13,388 nt of DNA from an uncultured bacterium (lineage in GTDB: Bacteria > Planctomycetota > Phycisphaerae > Phycisphaerales > SM1A02): NCBI GenBank assembly GCA_903918555.1, contig CAIXEV010000626.1:1-13388 (forward strand), written 5' to 3'. Below the pieces are notes generated by a model. That model saw only the letters and a program-made list of their open reading frames with translations, was not told where the DNA came from and did no database searches. How positions within the stretch are numbered: position 1 is the first letter of the stretch; the number at the start of each line of letters is the position of its first letter. This document shows positions 6,574 to 13,388 of the stretch, one piece after another. Made by a program: the position numbers and the translations under genes.

Positions 6574-7791
6574 TCACGCGCCGCCTTCGGCGCGCTTGTG
6601 CTCGAGATGGATGCGCAGCGCGCGGGCTCGGAGGTGATCGGCCTCCGCGCCGTCGCCGCGCGCGGCCGCCAGCTGCGCGGCCAGCACCAGCGCGTCCTCG
6701 AGGTTCCGGTCGAGGTAGAGCGCGCGCACGACGGCCTCGCGCGCGCCGTCGCGATCGCCCTTCGCGTCGAGCACGCGCGCGAGCGTCAGGTAGAGGCGCG
6801 GGTCCGACGGCTGCGCGGCGATCGCGCTGCGCGCGCGGGTTTCGTCGTCGGGCTCGCGGGCGGTCGGCTCGACGCCCGGCGGCGGCTTGTGGGAGGACGG
6901 CGTGTGGGGGGACGGCTGGTCAGGCGACGGCTCGCGCCGATGTTGCGCGCGCCTCGCGGGCTCGGGCCGCGCGACGGGCGCGACGCTCGCGGCGGCGTTT
7001 GCGCGCGCGAGCGCGAATGTTCCGGGCGCGGGGTCGGGCGAAAGCCCGGTGGCGCTTGCCGCAGCGGTCGTCTCCGCATGACCAACGAGCATCACGCCGT
7101 CGTCCGCAAGCAACCGAGCGAGCTCCGCGAAGATCGCGTTGCGCGACGCATGGTCGAGGTAGATCGCGACGTTGCGAAACGCGATCACATCGAAGCGCTC
7201 GCCCGCGCGGCGGCTCTCGTCGATCTGCGTCTCCGCGGAGCTTGGGCGCGTGCGGATCACACGCACGAGGTCGGGCGCGGGACGCAGCGCATCGCCGTCC
7301 GCGGCGAAGAAGCGCGCGGCGAACGGCGGAACACCCGCGCGCAGATCCATCCCGCGGAACCGCGGCGGCCCCGCGAACACCGCTGCGTTTCGGTCGATGG
7401 CCTCGACCGACACGCGCGTCGGCTGCGCGTCGCCGATTCCGTCAAGAAGCGCCGCCGCGATCGAGCATGGCTCGCACCAGCCGCCCGCGCCCACGATGAG
7501 CGCGCGCACGCCGCGCGACGATCGCGCGCGCGCGAATGCGCGGAGCAGCTCGAAGCTCGCTGGATAGCGGAAGAGCCATGTCTCGGGCGGCGCGAAGTGC
7601 GCCTCGAGCCGCGCGAACTCCGCGGGATCGGCGAGCGCGCGCGACGCCGCGAGCTCGGCGCCCGCGACGCCGAGCTCGCGCGCACGAAGCGCGAGAAACG
7701 ACGCGACGCGCTCGGCCGCGACCGCTTCCGCCGAGAAACCGCTGCGTGCGCGCAGCGCCGCGATCACGGCCGCGGTCTGCGGAGCGGTCAC
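6574..7791 (-). CDS. wspC: CheR-type receptor methyltransferase with C-terminal TPR (WspC-like); altered SAM motif
   Basis: A 405-residue protein that should transfer methyl groups from S-adenosylmethionine to glutamates of the receptor. The N-terminal CheR domain (about 1-90) contains PPETWLFRYPASF, matching the xTWFFRYPxSF of WspC. The catalytic Rossmann domain spans about 93-263, with FDVIAFRNVAIYLD (200-213) matching CheR's FDVIFCRNxxIYF. A Pro/His/Arg-rich linker (about 264-312) leads to two TPR-like helix pairs (315-398), as in WspC. The usual SAM loop STGEEPYS reads GGWCEPCS here (103-110), so only E-P and the final S remain; catalytic ability is uncertain. The start is taken as GTG at 7791, which overlaps the wspB stop by 4 nt and puts the CheR domain at the N-terminus; the longer open frame into wspB is an extension without homology. 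TGA at 6576-6574 is followed directly by TAG. Confidence 0.88.
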   Translation of the reverse strand: MTAPQTAAVIAALRARSGFSAEAVAAERVASFLALRARELGVAGAELAASRALADPAEFARLEAHFAPPETWLFRYPASFELLRAFARARSSRGVRALIVGAGGWCEPCSIAAALLDGIGDAQPTRVSVEAIDRNAAVFAGPPRFRGMDLRAGVPPFAARFFAADGDALRPAPDLVRVIRTRPSSAETQIDESRRAGERFDVIAFRNVAIYLDHASRNAIFAELARLLADDGVMLVGHAETTAAASATGLSPDPAPGTFALARANAAASVAPVARPEPARRAQHRREPSPDQPSPHTPSSHKPPPGVEPTAREPDDETRARSAIAAQPSDPRLYLTLARVLDAKGDRDGAREAVVRALYLDRNLEDALVLAAQLAAARGDGAEADHLRARALRIHLEHKRAEGGA

Positions 7792-8285
7792 GGCTGCGGC
7801 CAATCCGCGGCGGAACGGGGCAGCTCGCGCAGCGTGCTGTCGCCCTCGAGGATGCGGCGGCAACGCAGCAACTGCACGAGTCCATCGTCGTCGGCGATCG
7901 TCGGGCCAAGATGCGGCGCGCCCGCGAACGCGAATCCGGGATGCGCGCCGGGCTGGCTGAAGTCGCGCGTGAACGGGCCGATGATCTCGGAGGCCAGCAG
8001 TCCCACGCGGTTCGCGGCGCCGTCGGGCAGCGTTGCGTCGAAGAGCTCCGCGTCGAGCCGCATCACCACGATCCGTGCGCCGAGCCGCATGGTCGTCGGC
8101 GTGCCGTCGACGATGACCCCGAGGTCGACGAGCGGCACGAGCGTGCCGCGGAGATTGAAGAGACCGAGCAGCCACTTCGGCCCCGTGCCCGCCGGCCGAT
8201 GCGCGACGACCGGAAGCACCTCGAGGATCTCGGCGCAATCGAGCGCAAACCGGCGGCCGCCGACGGTTGTGAAAAGGACCTGCAC
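7788..8285 (-). CDS. wspB: CheW-domain coupling protein (WspB-like)
   Basis: A 165-residue single-domain CheW adaptor, which physically links the receptor's hairpin tip to the histidine kinase. It starts VQVLFTTVGGRRFALDCAEI and has the CheW core GLFNLRGTLVPLVDL at about residues 41-55. This resembles Pseudomonas WspB, which opens LFxLGxxRYALD and has GLFNYRG at the same place. The start is GTG, with AAGGAG 10 nt upstream inside the last codons of wspA. The gene lies 4 nt after wspA, and its TGA overlaps the GTG of the next gene by 4 nt (GTGA), so translation is likely coupled. Its place between receptor and methyltransferase is the WspB position of the Wsp order. Confidence 0.92.
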   Translation of the reverse strand: MQVLFTTVGGRRFALDCAEILEVLPVVAHRPAGTGPKWLLGLFNLRGTLVPLVDLGVIVDGTPTTMRLGARIVVMRLDAELFDATLPDGAANRVGLLASEIIGPFTRDFSQPGAHPGFAFAGAPHLGPTIADDDGLVQLLRCRRILEGDSTLRELPRSAADWPQP

Positions 8286-8289
8286 GCGG

Positions 8290-10359
8290 TCAACGCTCCT
8301 TGCCGTCGCGCAAAGCGCTTCCGGCGACGCTGAACCGCGACGCCGCGTCCTCGAGCACCGCGACCGAGTGCGCGACCTCGTCGGCCACGCGCGCGGATTC
8401 CGCCGCGGTCGTCGCGGTCTGCTGCGCGCCCGCCGCGACCTGGTTCACGGCCTCCTCGATCTGCGCGACGCCGGCGGTCTGGCTCGCCATGCCGCGCTGC
8501 ACCTCGGAGAAACTCGCGAACGCGGCGTTCATCTCGTTCATGATGCCGGCGAGGTCGTTCGCGACGCGCTTCGCGTCGCCCGTGCCCGCGCGCATCTCCA
8601 CCGCGAAGCGCTTCATGTCCGTCACGCCCGCCGCGACCGACTCCTGCATCTGGCGCACCATGCGCTCGATGTCGAGCGTGGCGACCGCGGTCTGGTCGGC
8701 GAGGCGCCGGATCTCGCGCGCGACGACGAGGAAGCCGTAGCCCGCTTCGCCCGCCTTCTCGGCCTCGATCGCCGCGTTCACCGAGAGGAGATTCGTCTGC
8801 TCGGCGACCTTGGTGATCGTGACCACGACCGAGCTGATCGCCGCCGCCTTCTCGGCGATGACCTCGAGCCGGTCGCCGATGTCGGTGGTCGCGCCATCGA
8901 GACGCGACATCGAGGATGCCATCGCATCGAGCCGCCCGCGTCCAGCCGCGGCGGCGTCCGCGGTGCGGCGCGCGCCCGCGTCGACCGTCTGCACCGAACG
9001 CAGCAGCTCGTCGCCGGTCGCCGAGATCTCGCGGATCGCGGCCGCGATCTGCGCGGTGGATCCACCGAAGCTGCTTGCGGTCGCGCCCTGCTCGCGCGTG
9101 GTGGCCGCGAGCTGCGCGCTCGTCGCGGAAAGCCGCGTCGACGCCGCGCGCACCGCCGACACGATTCCCGTGAGATCCGCGTTCATGGTGTTCATGGCGC
9201 GCACGAGCGACGCGCTCTCGTCGTCGCCGCGCACCGTCGCCGCGTCGCCGGTGAGGTCGCCGCCCGCGATGCGCGTCGCGATCGACTCGGCTGTCCGCAC
9301 GCGCCGGCTCAGCCGCACCGCGCCGAACGAGAGGATCGCCACGATCACCGCGATTCCGACGAGCGCCGTGAGCAGGTTGAGCGCGACGAGATCGCCGATC
9401 TCCGCGGCGACCGCGCTCGTCGGCTTGCGCATCACGAGACGCCAGCCGCTGGTCGGCACCGTCGCCGTCACCACATAGCACTCCTCGCCGACCGACGCGT
9501 CGAAGACCTTCGCGAGCCTCGCCTCGCGCGCGAATGCGCCGCCAAACAGCGGCGCGAGCGTCGAGGCCTTCACCTCGGTGGTGCGCAGCCTCGTGCCAGC
9601 CGTGGCGTCGGTGGTCGCGGCGAGGAACTCCCCGCGCGTCTCGAGAAAGACATCGGCACCGAGCTTGCCCGCGATCGCCTCGAGCCTCTTCTGCGTGTCG
9701 GTGAGCGCGGTGTCCATGCCGGCCACGCCGACGAACCTTCCGTCACGCACGATCGGCATCACGCACTCGATGATGTCGGTGCCGAGATAGGTGTACGGCT
9801 TCGTGATGACCGCGTCGGCGACGGCGGCGCGCTCGAAGCGCTCCTTCGGGAGGTCGTACCAGAGGCCACCGTCCTCGGCCGAGTCCTGCAGCGGCTCGAG
9901 CATGAATCCCGCGGGCGACGAAGGCGCCCGCTTGAAGTACGGGTAGAAGCGGCCGCCCTCTCCAAGCGCGTTGGCGGGGACGCCGGGCTGCACGCCCGCC
10001 GCGTCCTGTCCATCGGCGTCGGGCTCGTAGGCGATGTACGCGGCGTACACATCGGGATTCGCGCGAAGGACGCGCTCGAGCATGCGCAGCGTCTCCGCGC
10101 GCCGCCCGAACTGCCCCGATTCCTGGGCCAGCACCATCATGCGCACGAACCCGACGTCGCGCGCATTGCGCGTGTCGATCTCGTTCACCACCGCGGCGGC
10201 TTCGGCGACCAGCTCGCTCTCGATGCGCGCCACGATGCCGTTCCATGCGCGCGTCGCGTTGACGCCCACGATCGCGAGAACCACGACGACCGCAGGCAGC
10301 ACGCCGAGCAGCATTGCCTGCCCGAGAAGGGTGCGACGGAACGGTATTCCACGGGGCAT
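8290..10359 (-). CDS. wspA: WspA-like methyl-accepting chemotaxis receptor with large periplasmic sensor
   Basis: A 689-residue transmembrane chemoreceptor, the sensory input of the Wsp-type operon. TM1 is at about residues 11-33, the periplasmic sensor at 34-318, TM2 at 321-347, HAMP at 348-400 (SRRVRTAESIATRIAGGDLT) and the cytoplasmic signalling helices at 405-680. The sensor looks like a double Cache domain: W167-Y168, Y189 and D216 in GRFVGVAGMD fall where dCACHE_1 proteins carry conserved residues. The hairpin tip EQTNLLSVNAAIEAEKAG (520-537) followed by FLVVAREIRRLADQTAVAT is very close to Pseudomonas WspA as I remember it. Candidate methylation pairs matching the small-x2-E/Q-E/Q-x2-small pattern are E423/Q424 and Q646/Q647. 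There is no C-terminal NWETF-like CheR tether. It is about 150 residues longer than pseudomonad WspA. No clear Shine-Dalgarno precedes the ATG. The stop lies 4 nt before wspB. Confidence 0.92.
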   Translation of the reverse strand: MPRGIPFRRTLLGQAMLLGVLPAVVVVLAIVGVNATRAWNGIVARIESELVAEAAAVVNEIDTRNARDVGFVRMMVLAQESGQFGRRAETLRMLERVLRANPDVYAAYIAYEPDADGQDAAGVQPGVPANALGEGGRFYPYFKRAPSSPAGFMLEPLQDSAEDGGLWYDLPKERFERAAVADAVITKPYTYLGTDIIECVMPIVRDGRFVGVAGMDTALTDTQKRLEAIAGKLGADVFLETRGEFLAATTDATAGTRLRTTEVKASTLAPLFGGAFAREARLAKVFDASVGEECYVVTATVPTSGWRLVMRKPTSAVAAEIGDLVALNLLTALVGIAVIVAILSFGAVRLSRRVRTAESIATRIAGGDLTGDAATVRGDDESASLVRAMNTMNADLTGIVSAVRAASTRLSATSAQLAATTREQGATASSFGGSTAQIAAAIREISATGDELLRSVQTVDAGARRTADAAAAGRGRLDAMASSMSRLDGATTDIGDRLEVIAEKAAAISSVVVTITKVAEQTNLLSVNAAIEAEKAGEAGYGFLVVAREIRRLADQTAVATLDIERMVRQMQESVAAGVTDMKRFAVEMRAGTGDAKRVANDLAGIMNEMNAAFASFSEVQRGMASQTAGVAQIEEAVNQVAAGAQQTATTAAESARVADEVAHSVAVLEDAASRFSVAGSALRDGKER
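8296..8301 (-). promoter_or_regulatory. Ribosome binding site AAGGAG for wspB
   Basis: AAGGAG lies inside the last codons of wspA, 10 nt before the GTG at 8285. It supports the GTG as the wspB start and implies that translation of wspB is coupled to the end of wspA. Confidence 0.6.
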
Positions 10360-10393
10360 CCGCGCAATGTAGCAACGCGCGGGCAGCGGGAAA

Positions 10394-11167
10394 TCAGCGA
10401 TCTCCGCGCACCGGATCGTCCGACCAGCGGATCTCGATGTCGCAGTCCTTGTACTCGGGCGGGAGCAGCGCGCGAATCATCTCGGCGACCGTTCCGCGCG
10501 CCTTCTCGCGGATCTCGAACATGGCCGTCTCGGCGCGCGCGGCGTCGAGGACGGCGGCGCGGATCGAGGCGAGCGCCGCGTTGCGGGCCTCGTCGTCGCG
10601 GAGGATGTGGTCGATCCAGTCGCGGTCGACGGCCTCGCTCAGCTTCGTCGGATCGCTCTGCACCTCGACGAGCGATTCGTCGACGCGGGGCGGCGGCAGC
10701 ACCACGACGAACAGGCGGCCGTCCGCACGCTCGACCTCGCGCACATCGGGCTCTTCGCCGGGCTTGAACGCATCGAGCGGCACGATGTACTGCACCTTGT
10801 TGCCGGGAACCACGAGCTGCGAGGTGGTGCGGCCGAGCTCGACCTTGGTGGGCTCGCCGATCGGCACGATCCACGGATACACCGTGAGTTCGGTGGGCTT
10901 CGAGGCGTCGACCATCACCGCGACCTCGCGCGTCGCGACCTTGAGCGCGGGCGCGCGACGGAGTTCACCGAGCGCGTTGGTGATGGCGATCTGCGTCTGG
11001 CCCTTGCCGAGCCCGACCATCTGCGGGAAGAAGACGAGCACCGCGATCACCACCGCCGTGAACGCCACGAAGAAGCCCGTCAGCACGCCGCCGCCAAGGC
11101 ATCCAGCCACGGCAAGCCATGGTCGATTGGTCGCAAGCGGCGGTGATGGCGGATTCCCCTCGGGCAC
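10394..11167 (-). CDS. DUF4230-like membrane-anchored protein
   Basis: A 257-residue protein of unknown function. It has a short proline-rich N-terminus, one long hydrophobic segment at about residues 18-47 (WLAVAGCLGG to AVLVFFPQ) that should anchor it in the inner membrane, then a soluble domain. The soluble part has beta-rich stretches (around TVYPWIVPIGEP and FVVVLPPPRVDES), then a long helix rich in Ala, Glu and Arg (about 195-235), ending IEIRW. This order matches my memory of DUF4230 proteins, where a lPxPxi-like strand is followed by a helix full of Ala and Glu; no function is established for that family. The start is a GTG at 11167, chosen because it is needed to include the membrane segment; a GAGG lies 12 nt upstream, which is long spacing. 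The gene sits 33 nt after fkp and 34 nt before wspA, so it may be co-transcribed with both. Gene call is sure; family assignment moderate. Confidence 0.7.
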   Translation of the reverse strand: MPEGNPPSPPLATNRPWLAVAGCLGGGVLTGFFVAFTAVVIAVLVFFPQMVGLGKGQTQIAITNALGELRRAPALKVATREVAVMVDASKPTELTVYPWIVPIGEPTKVELGRTTSQLVVPGNKVQYIVPLDAFKPGEEPDVREVERADGRLFVVVLPPPRVDESLVEVQSDPTKLSEAVDRDWIDHILRDDEARNAALASIRAAVLDAARAETAMFEIREKARGTVAEMIRALLPPEYKDCDIEIRWSDDPVRGDR

Positions 11168-11200
11168 GGACGCATCGTACCTCGCCCACGCGCGCGTGCC

Positions 11201-13388
11201 TCAGAGAACCGCGCAACGGAGGCCGACCGGATCGACCTCGAACGCGAAGGCGCGCGCCCGCGGATGCGGCGCGTCGCGTTCGATCCGAGCCGCGAGTTCC
11301 TCGGCCGCACGGGCATCGCGCGCCACAAGCAGCATGAATCCCCCGCCGCCCGCGCCCGCGAAGCACCACGAGGAAAGTTCCCTCTTCCATCGCTCGGCCA
11401 GGGCATCGAACGACGCGGGGCAGCTGCCGGGGTCGATCTGCCGCTTGCACGCGCGGTACTCGTCGAGCTCCGCGAGGACGCGCGGGATGTCGCCCGCGCA
11501 CAGCGCCCCGCGCATGCGCTCGGCGTTGGCGCGCAGGCGCCGCACGGCGTCGACGGCGGCCGGCTCGAGCACGAGCCAGTTCCACACCACCTGCTCGAGG
11601 ATGTTCTTCGCCATGCGGCGCTCGCCCGTGAAGTAGAGGAGCGACCGCGCGGCGAGCTCCGCCGCGGCGCGCGCTGGAACCGCGAGCCGCTCGACGCGCG
11701 GCCGCTGATCGGCGCCCGGCCCCGTGCGGCCGATCTTGAATCCGCCCACGACGCCGCCGACCTGATCCTGCCAGCCGCCGCGCGAGCCGAGCATCTGCTC
11801 GAGCGCGCTCGTCGCCGCGAAGAGCTCGTCGGGCGTGCGCTCGCGGCCGAACATGCGGTCGAGCGAGCGGATCGTCGCTGCGCCGAGGATCGAGCTCGTG
11901 CCAAGGCCCGAGCCCTTCGGAACGGCGCTGAACATCGTGAGCGACACGCCGCCGCCGATCGCGTCGAGCCACTTCGCGAGCGACGCCTTCGGATCGGCAG
12001 GCGCCGCTCCCGTGAGCACGAGCGCGTTCTCCGCGAGGCTCGACCAGCGCGTTGGATCGCCGCGCTGCGCGAGGTCGCGCGTGTGGCGGATCACGCGCGT
12101 CTCGCCGAGGTCGGTGCTCGTGATGCGGATCACGGGCTCTTCCTCGAGCTTCGCGACGACCTGGATCGGAAGCTGCCCGCGCAGCGTCACCGCGACGTTC
12201 ACGACCGATCCGCCGACCTCGTTGCAGATCGGCGGCGTGTCGCTCCAGCCGCCCGCGAGATCGACGCGCACGGGCATCGATGTCCACACGGCCTGGTCGT
12301 GCAGGATCACCGCGCGCACGGGCTTCGTCGGCAGCGCGCATTGCGCGAGCACCGCGTCGCCGACGGCCTCGAACGCGCGTGCGCGCAGGCGGATGGCCGT
12401 GCGCGATCCGGGGTCGAGCGACTCGGCGAGCGTCGCCGCGGCGCGCGCGTCGCCAAGCGGCGTGTTCGGCGCGAGAAGCCCGTTCGACGCGCGCGCGTAC
12501 ATCGCGCGCAGGCTCGCGCAGCCGGCCGCACGGGCCTGCGCGACGAGTTCGCCGAGCGACCACTTGCGCGCGCGGCGCCACGCGGCGGGCGCATCGCCGC
12601 CCTCCCACATCCAGCGCACGAGCGCGAGCGCGTCGCTCGCATCCGCCTTGCACCAGAGCCGCGCGTCCCACTGCGTGCCGCCCTCGGGAAGCGCGGTCTT
12701 GAAGTCGTCGTCGGTCCGGCACGCGACGACCGCCTCGCCTCCGGAGGGGAGCGGCACTCCGAACACCGAGAAACCACGAGGAATCTCGCCGACGAGCCGC
12801 CCGCCGATGCCGGCGACGATGTTGTCGCCGCCGAGCGCGAGCGCACGCGCGTCGCAGGCGTCGACCACCGCGCGTCCGTGCGGGCGCTTGAGAGGCGCGT
12901 GCGCATCGAGCGCCACGATGCTGGCGCCGAGGCCCTCGACGCCGAAGCGCGAGAGCGCCGCATGCGCGCCGCAGCAGGCGTCGAGCATCTCGCGCATGGT
13001 GCCGATGTGCAGGAAGTCGTCGACCTCCGCAAGCTCGACGCGGAAGTTCGTGCCGCGCAGCGCGTCGAACACCGCGCCGAGCGGCTTCGCGAGCTCGCCC
13101 GCGCCGCACGCGGCGAGATACGCGTCGCGCTTCGTCGGCGCGGGAAGCGCCATCGCGATCTCGCGGTAGAGATCGACGACCGGAAGCTCGCCGCGCGACG
13201 CGCGGTCGGCGAGCCCGCCGCGCGCAAGCGCGATCTTTCCCGCGCGAATCCGCACGCCCGCGCCACCGAGGAGCGCAGCGGTCGCCGCCGGATCGAACGA
13301 GAAGAGCCCGAGATCGAGGAGCGCGCGGCCGTCGCGGTCGAGCGCGCCCGCGGCGCGCAGCTCGGCCTCGCCCGGCTTCTGCAGGAAC
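11201..13388 (-). CDS. fkp: Bifunctional fucokinase / L-fucose-1-phosphate guanylyltransferase, 5'-truncated by window edge
   Basis: The reading frame stays open to the window edge, so the start lies outside; 728 residues are visible and about 200 N-terminal residues, including the nucleotidyltransferase signature, should be missing compared with the roughly 950-residue Bacteroides Fkp. The enzyme phosphorylates L-fucose and then joins it to GTP, giving GDP-L-fucose for glycans by salvage, in the cytoplasm. The fragment opens with FLQKPGEAEL and continues with FSFDPAA and later FLHIGTMREML, all typical of the pyrophosphorylase half. The C-terminal half is a GHMP kinase: motif 1 RVDLAGGWSDTPP (about visible residue 374), the ATP loop PKGSGLGTSSIL (about 490), GWQDQVGGVVGG (about 538), and the glycine-rich motif 3 GAGGGGF (about 678). 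The stop is TGA at 11203-11201, 33 nt before the next gene. A related heptose or other GHMP sugar kinase fusion is the alternative, but both halves fit Fkp well. Confidence 0.88.
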   Translation of the reverse strand, partial: FLQKPGEAELRAAGALDRDGRALLDLGLFSFDPAATAALLGGAGVRIRAGKIALARGGLADRASRGELPVVDLYREIAMALPAPTKRDAYLAACGAGELAKPLGAVFDALRGTNFRVELAEVDDFLHIGTMREMLDACCGAHAALSRFGVEGLGASIVALDAHAPLKRPHGRAVVDACDARALALGGDNIVAGIGGRLVGEIPRGFSVFGVPLPSGGEAVVACRTDDDFKTALPEGGTQWDARLWCKADASDALALVRWMWEGGDAPAAWRRARKWSLGELVAQARAAGCASLRAMYARASNGLLAPNTPLGDARAAATLAESLDPGSRTAIRLRARAFEAVGDAVLAQCALPTKPVRAVILHDQAVWTSMPVRVDLAGGWSDTPPICNEVGGSVVNVAVTLRGQLPIQVVAKLEEEPVIRITSTDLGETRVIRHTRDLAQRGDPTRWSSLAENALVLTGAAPADPKASLAKWLDAIGGGVSLTMFSAVPKGSGLGTSSILGAATIRSLDRMFGRERTPDELFAATSALEQMLGSRGGWQDQVGGVVGGFKIGRTGPGADQRPRVERLAVPARAAAELAARSLLYFTGERRMAKNILEQVVWNWLVLEPAAVDAVRRLRANAERMRGALCAGDIPRVLAELDEYRACKRQIDPGSCPASFDALAERWKRELSSWCFAGAGGGGFMLLVARDARAAEELAARIERDAPHPRARAFAFEVDPVGLRCAVL

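Noticed and set aside
4796..6637. A 613-codon plus-strand open frame antisense to wspE and wspD
   Set aside because: Same compositional artefact: no domain, and it crosses gene boundaries.
8290..10359. Reading the operon as an ordinary flagellar chemotaxis cluster
   Set aside because: There is no cheY, cheZ, cheD or flagellar gene. Two CheW genes flanking a CheR-TPR, the CheA-receiver hybrid, the IVND-type CheB and the WspR-like terminal receiver all point to a Wsp-type system.
10360..10393. A possible promoter in the 34-nt gap before wspA (a TACATT stretch)
   Set aside because: One -10-like hexamer without a matching -35 is not enough, and the short gap fits an operon.
6562..10767. A 1401-codon open frame on the plus strand, antisense to wspC, wspB, wspA and part of the DUF4230-like gene
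   Set aside because: Its translation is extremely rich in Arg, Ala and His, with no recognisable domain, and it runs opposite to clear family matches across several genes. GC-rich codon use on the minus strand removes stops from this frame.

Overview
This is a very GC-rich bacterial window in which every convincing gene is on the minus strand, so the genes are described here from high to low coordinates, the direction of transcription. The long open frames on the plus strand are antisense shadows caused by the codon bias of the real genes. There are no RNA genes, insertion sequences or CRISPR arrays that I can see. The lineage is uncertain. High GC, a bacterial Fkp-type fucose salvage enzyme, a DUF4230-like membrane protein and a saccharopine-dehydrogenase family protein would suit Planctomycetota (for example Phycisphaerae) or another non-proteobacterial Gram-negative group, but this is a guess from gene content.

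Region 1 (13388-11201): the 3' three quarters of a bifunctional fucokinase / GDP-fucose pyrophosphorylase (fkp), cut by the window edge. Region 2 (11167-10394): a single-pass membrane protein resembling DUF4230. Region 3 (10359-1329): a seven-gene operon that is, gene for gene, a Wsp-type chemosensory system. It encodes a membrane receptor (WspA-like), a CheW (WspB), a CheR with TPR (WspC), a second CheW (WspD), a hybrid CheA-receiver kinase (WspE), a CheB methylesterase (WspF) and a terminal response regulator. Within it, neighbouring genes overlap or lie 4-9 nt apart, except for a 39-nt gap before wspD. Region 4 (1229-150): a saccharopine-dehydrogenase family oxidoreductase, 99 nt after the operon and with its own ribosome binding site. 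Region 5 (1-154): a cluster of inverted repeats that looks like the transcription end.

The main point is the last gene of the Wsp operon. In the known Pseudomonas system this slot holds WspR, a receiver-GGDEF diguanylate cyclase that makes c-di-GMP. Here the protein keeps a receiver and linker that closely resemble WspR, but the GGDEF domain is replaced by a SpoIIE/RsbU-type PP2C serine phosphatase with its metal-binding aspartates intact. The predicted flow is: signal at WspA's periplasmic double-Cache-like domain -> WspE autophosphorylation -> phosphotransfer to the phosphatase's receiver -> dephosphorylation of a partner protein, probably a STAS anti-sigma antagonist encoded elsewhere. WspC and WspF would set receptor methylation and so adaptation. 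This would be a Wsp surface/envelope-sensing module rewired from c-di-GMP synthesis to partner switching. The receptor has a larger sensor than pseudomonad WspA, and the methyltransferase has a strongly altered SAM-binding motif.
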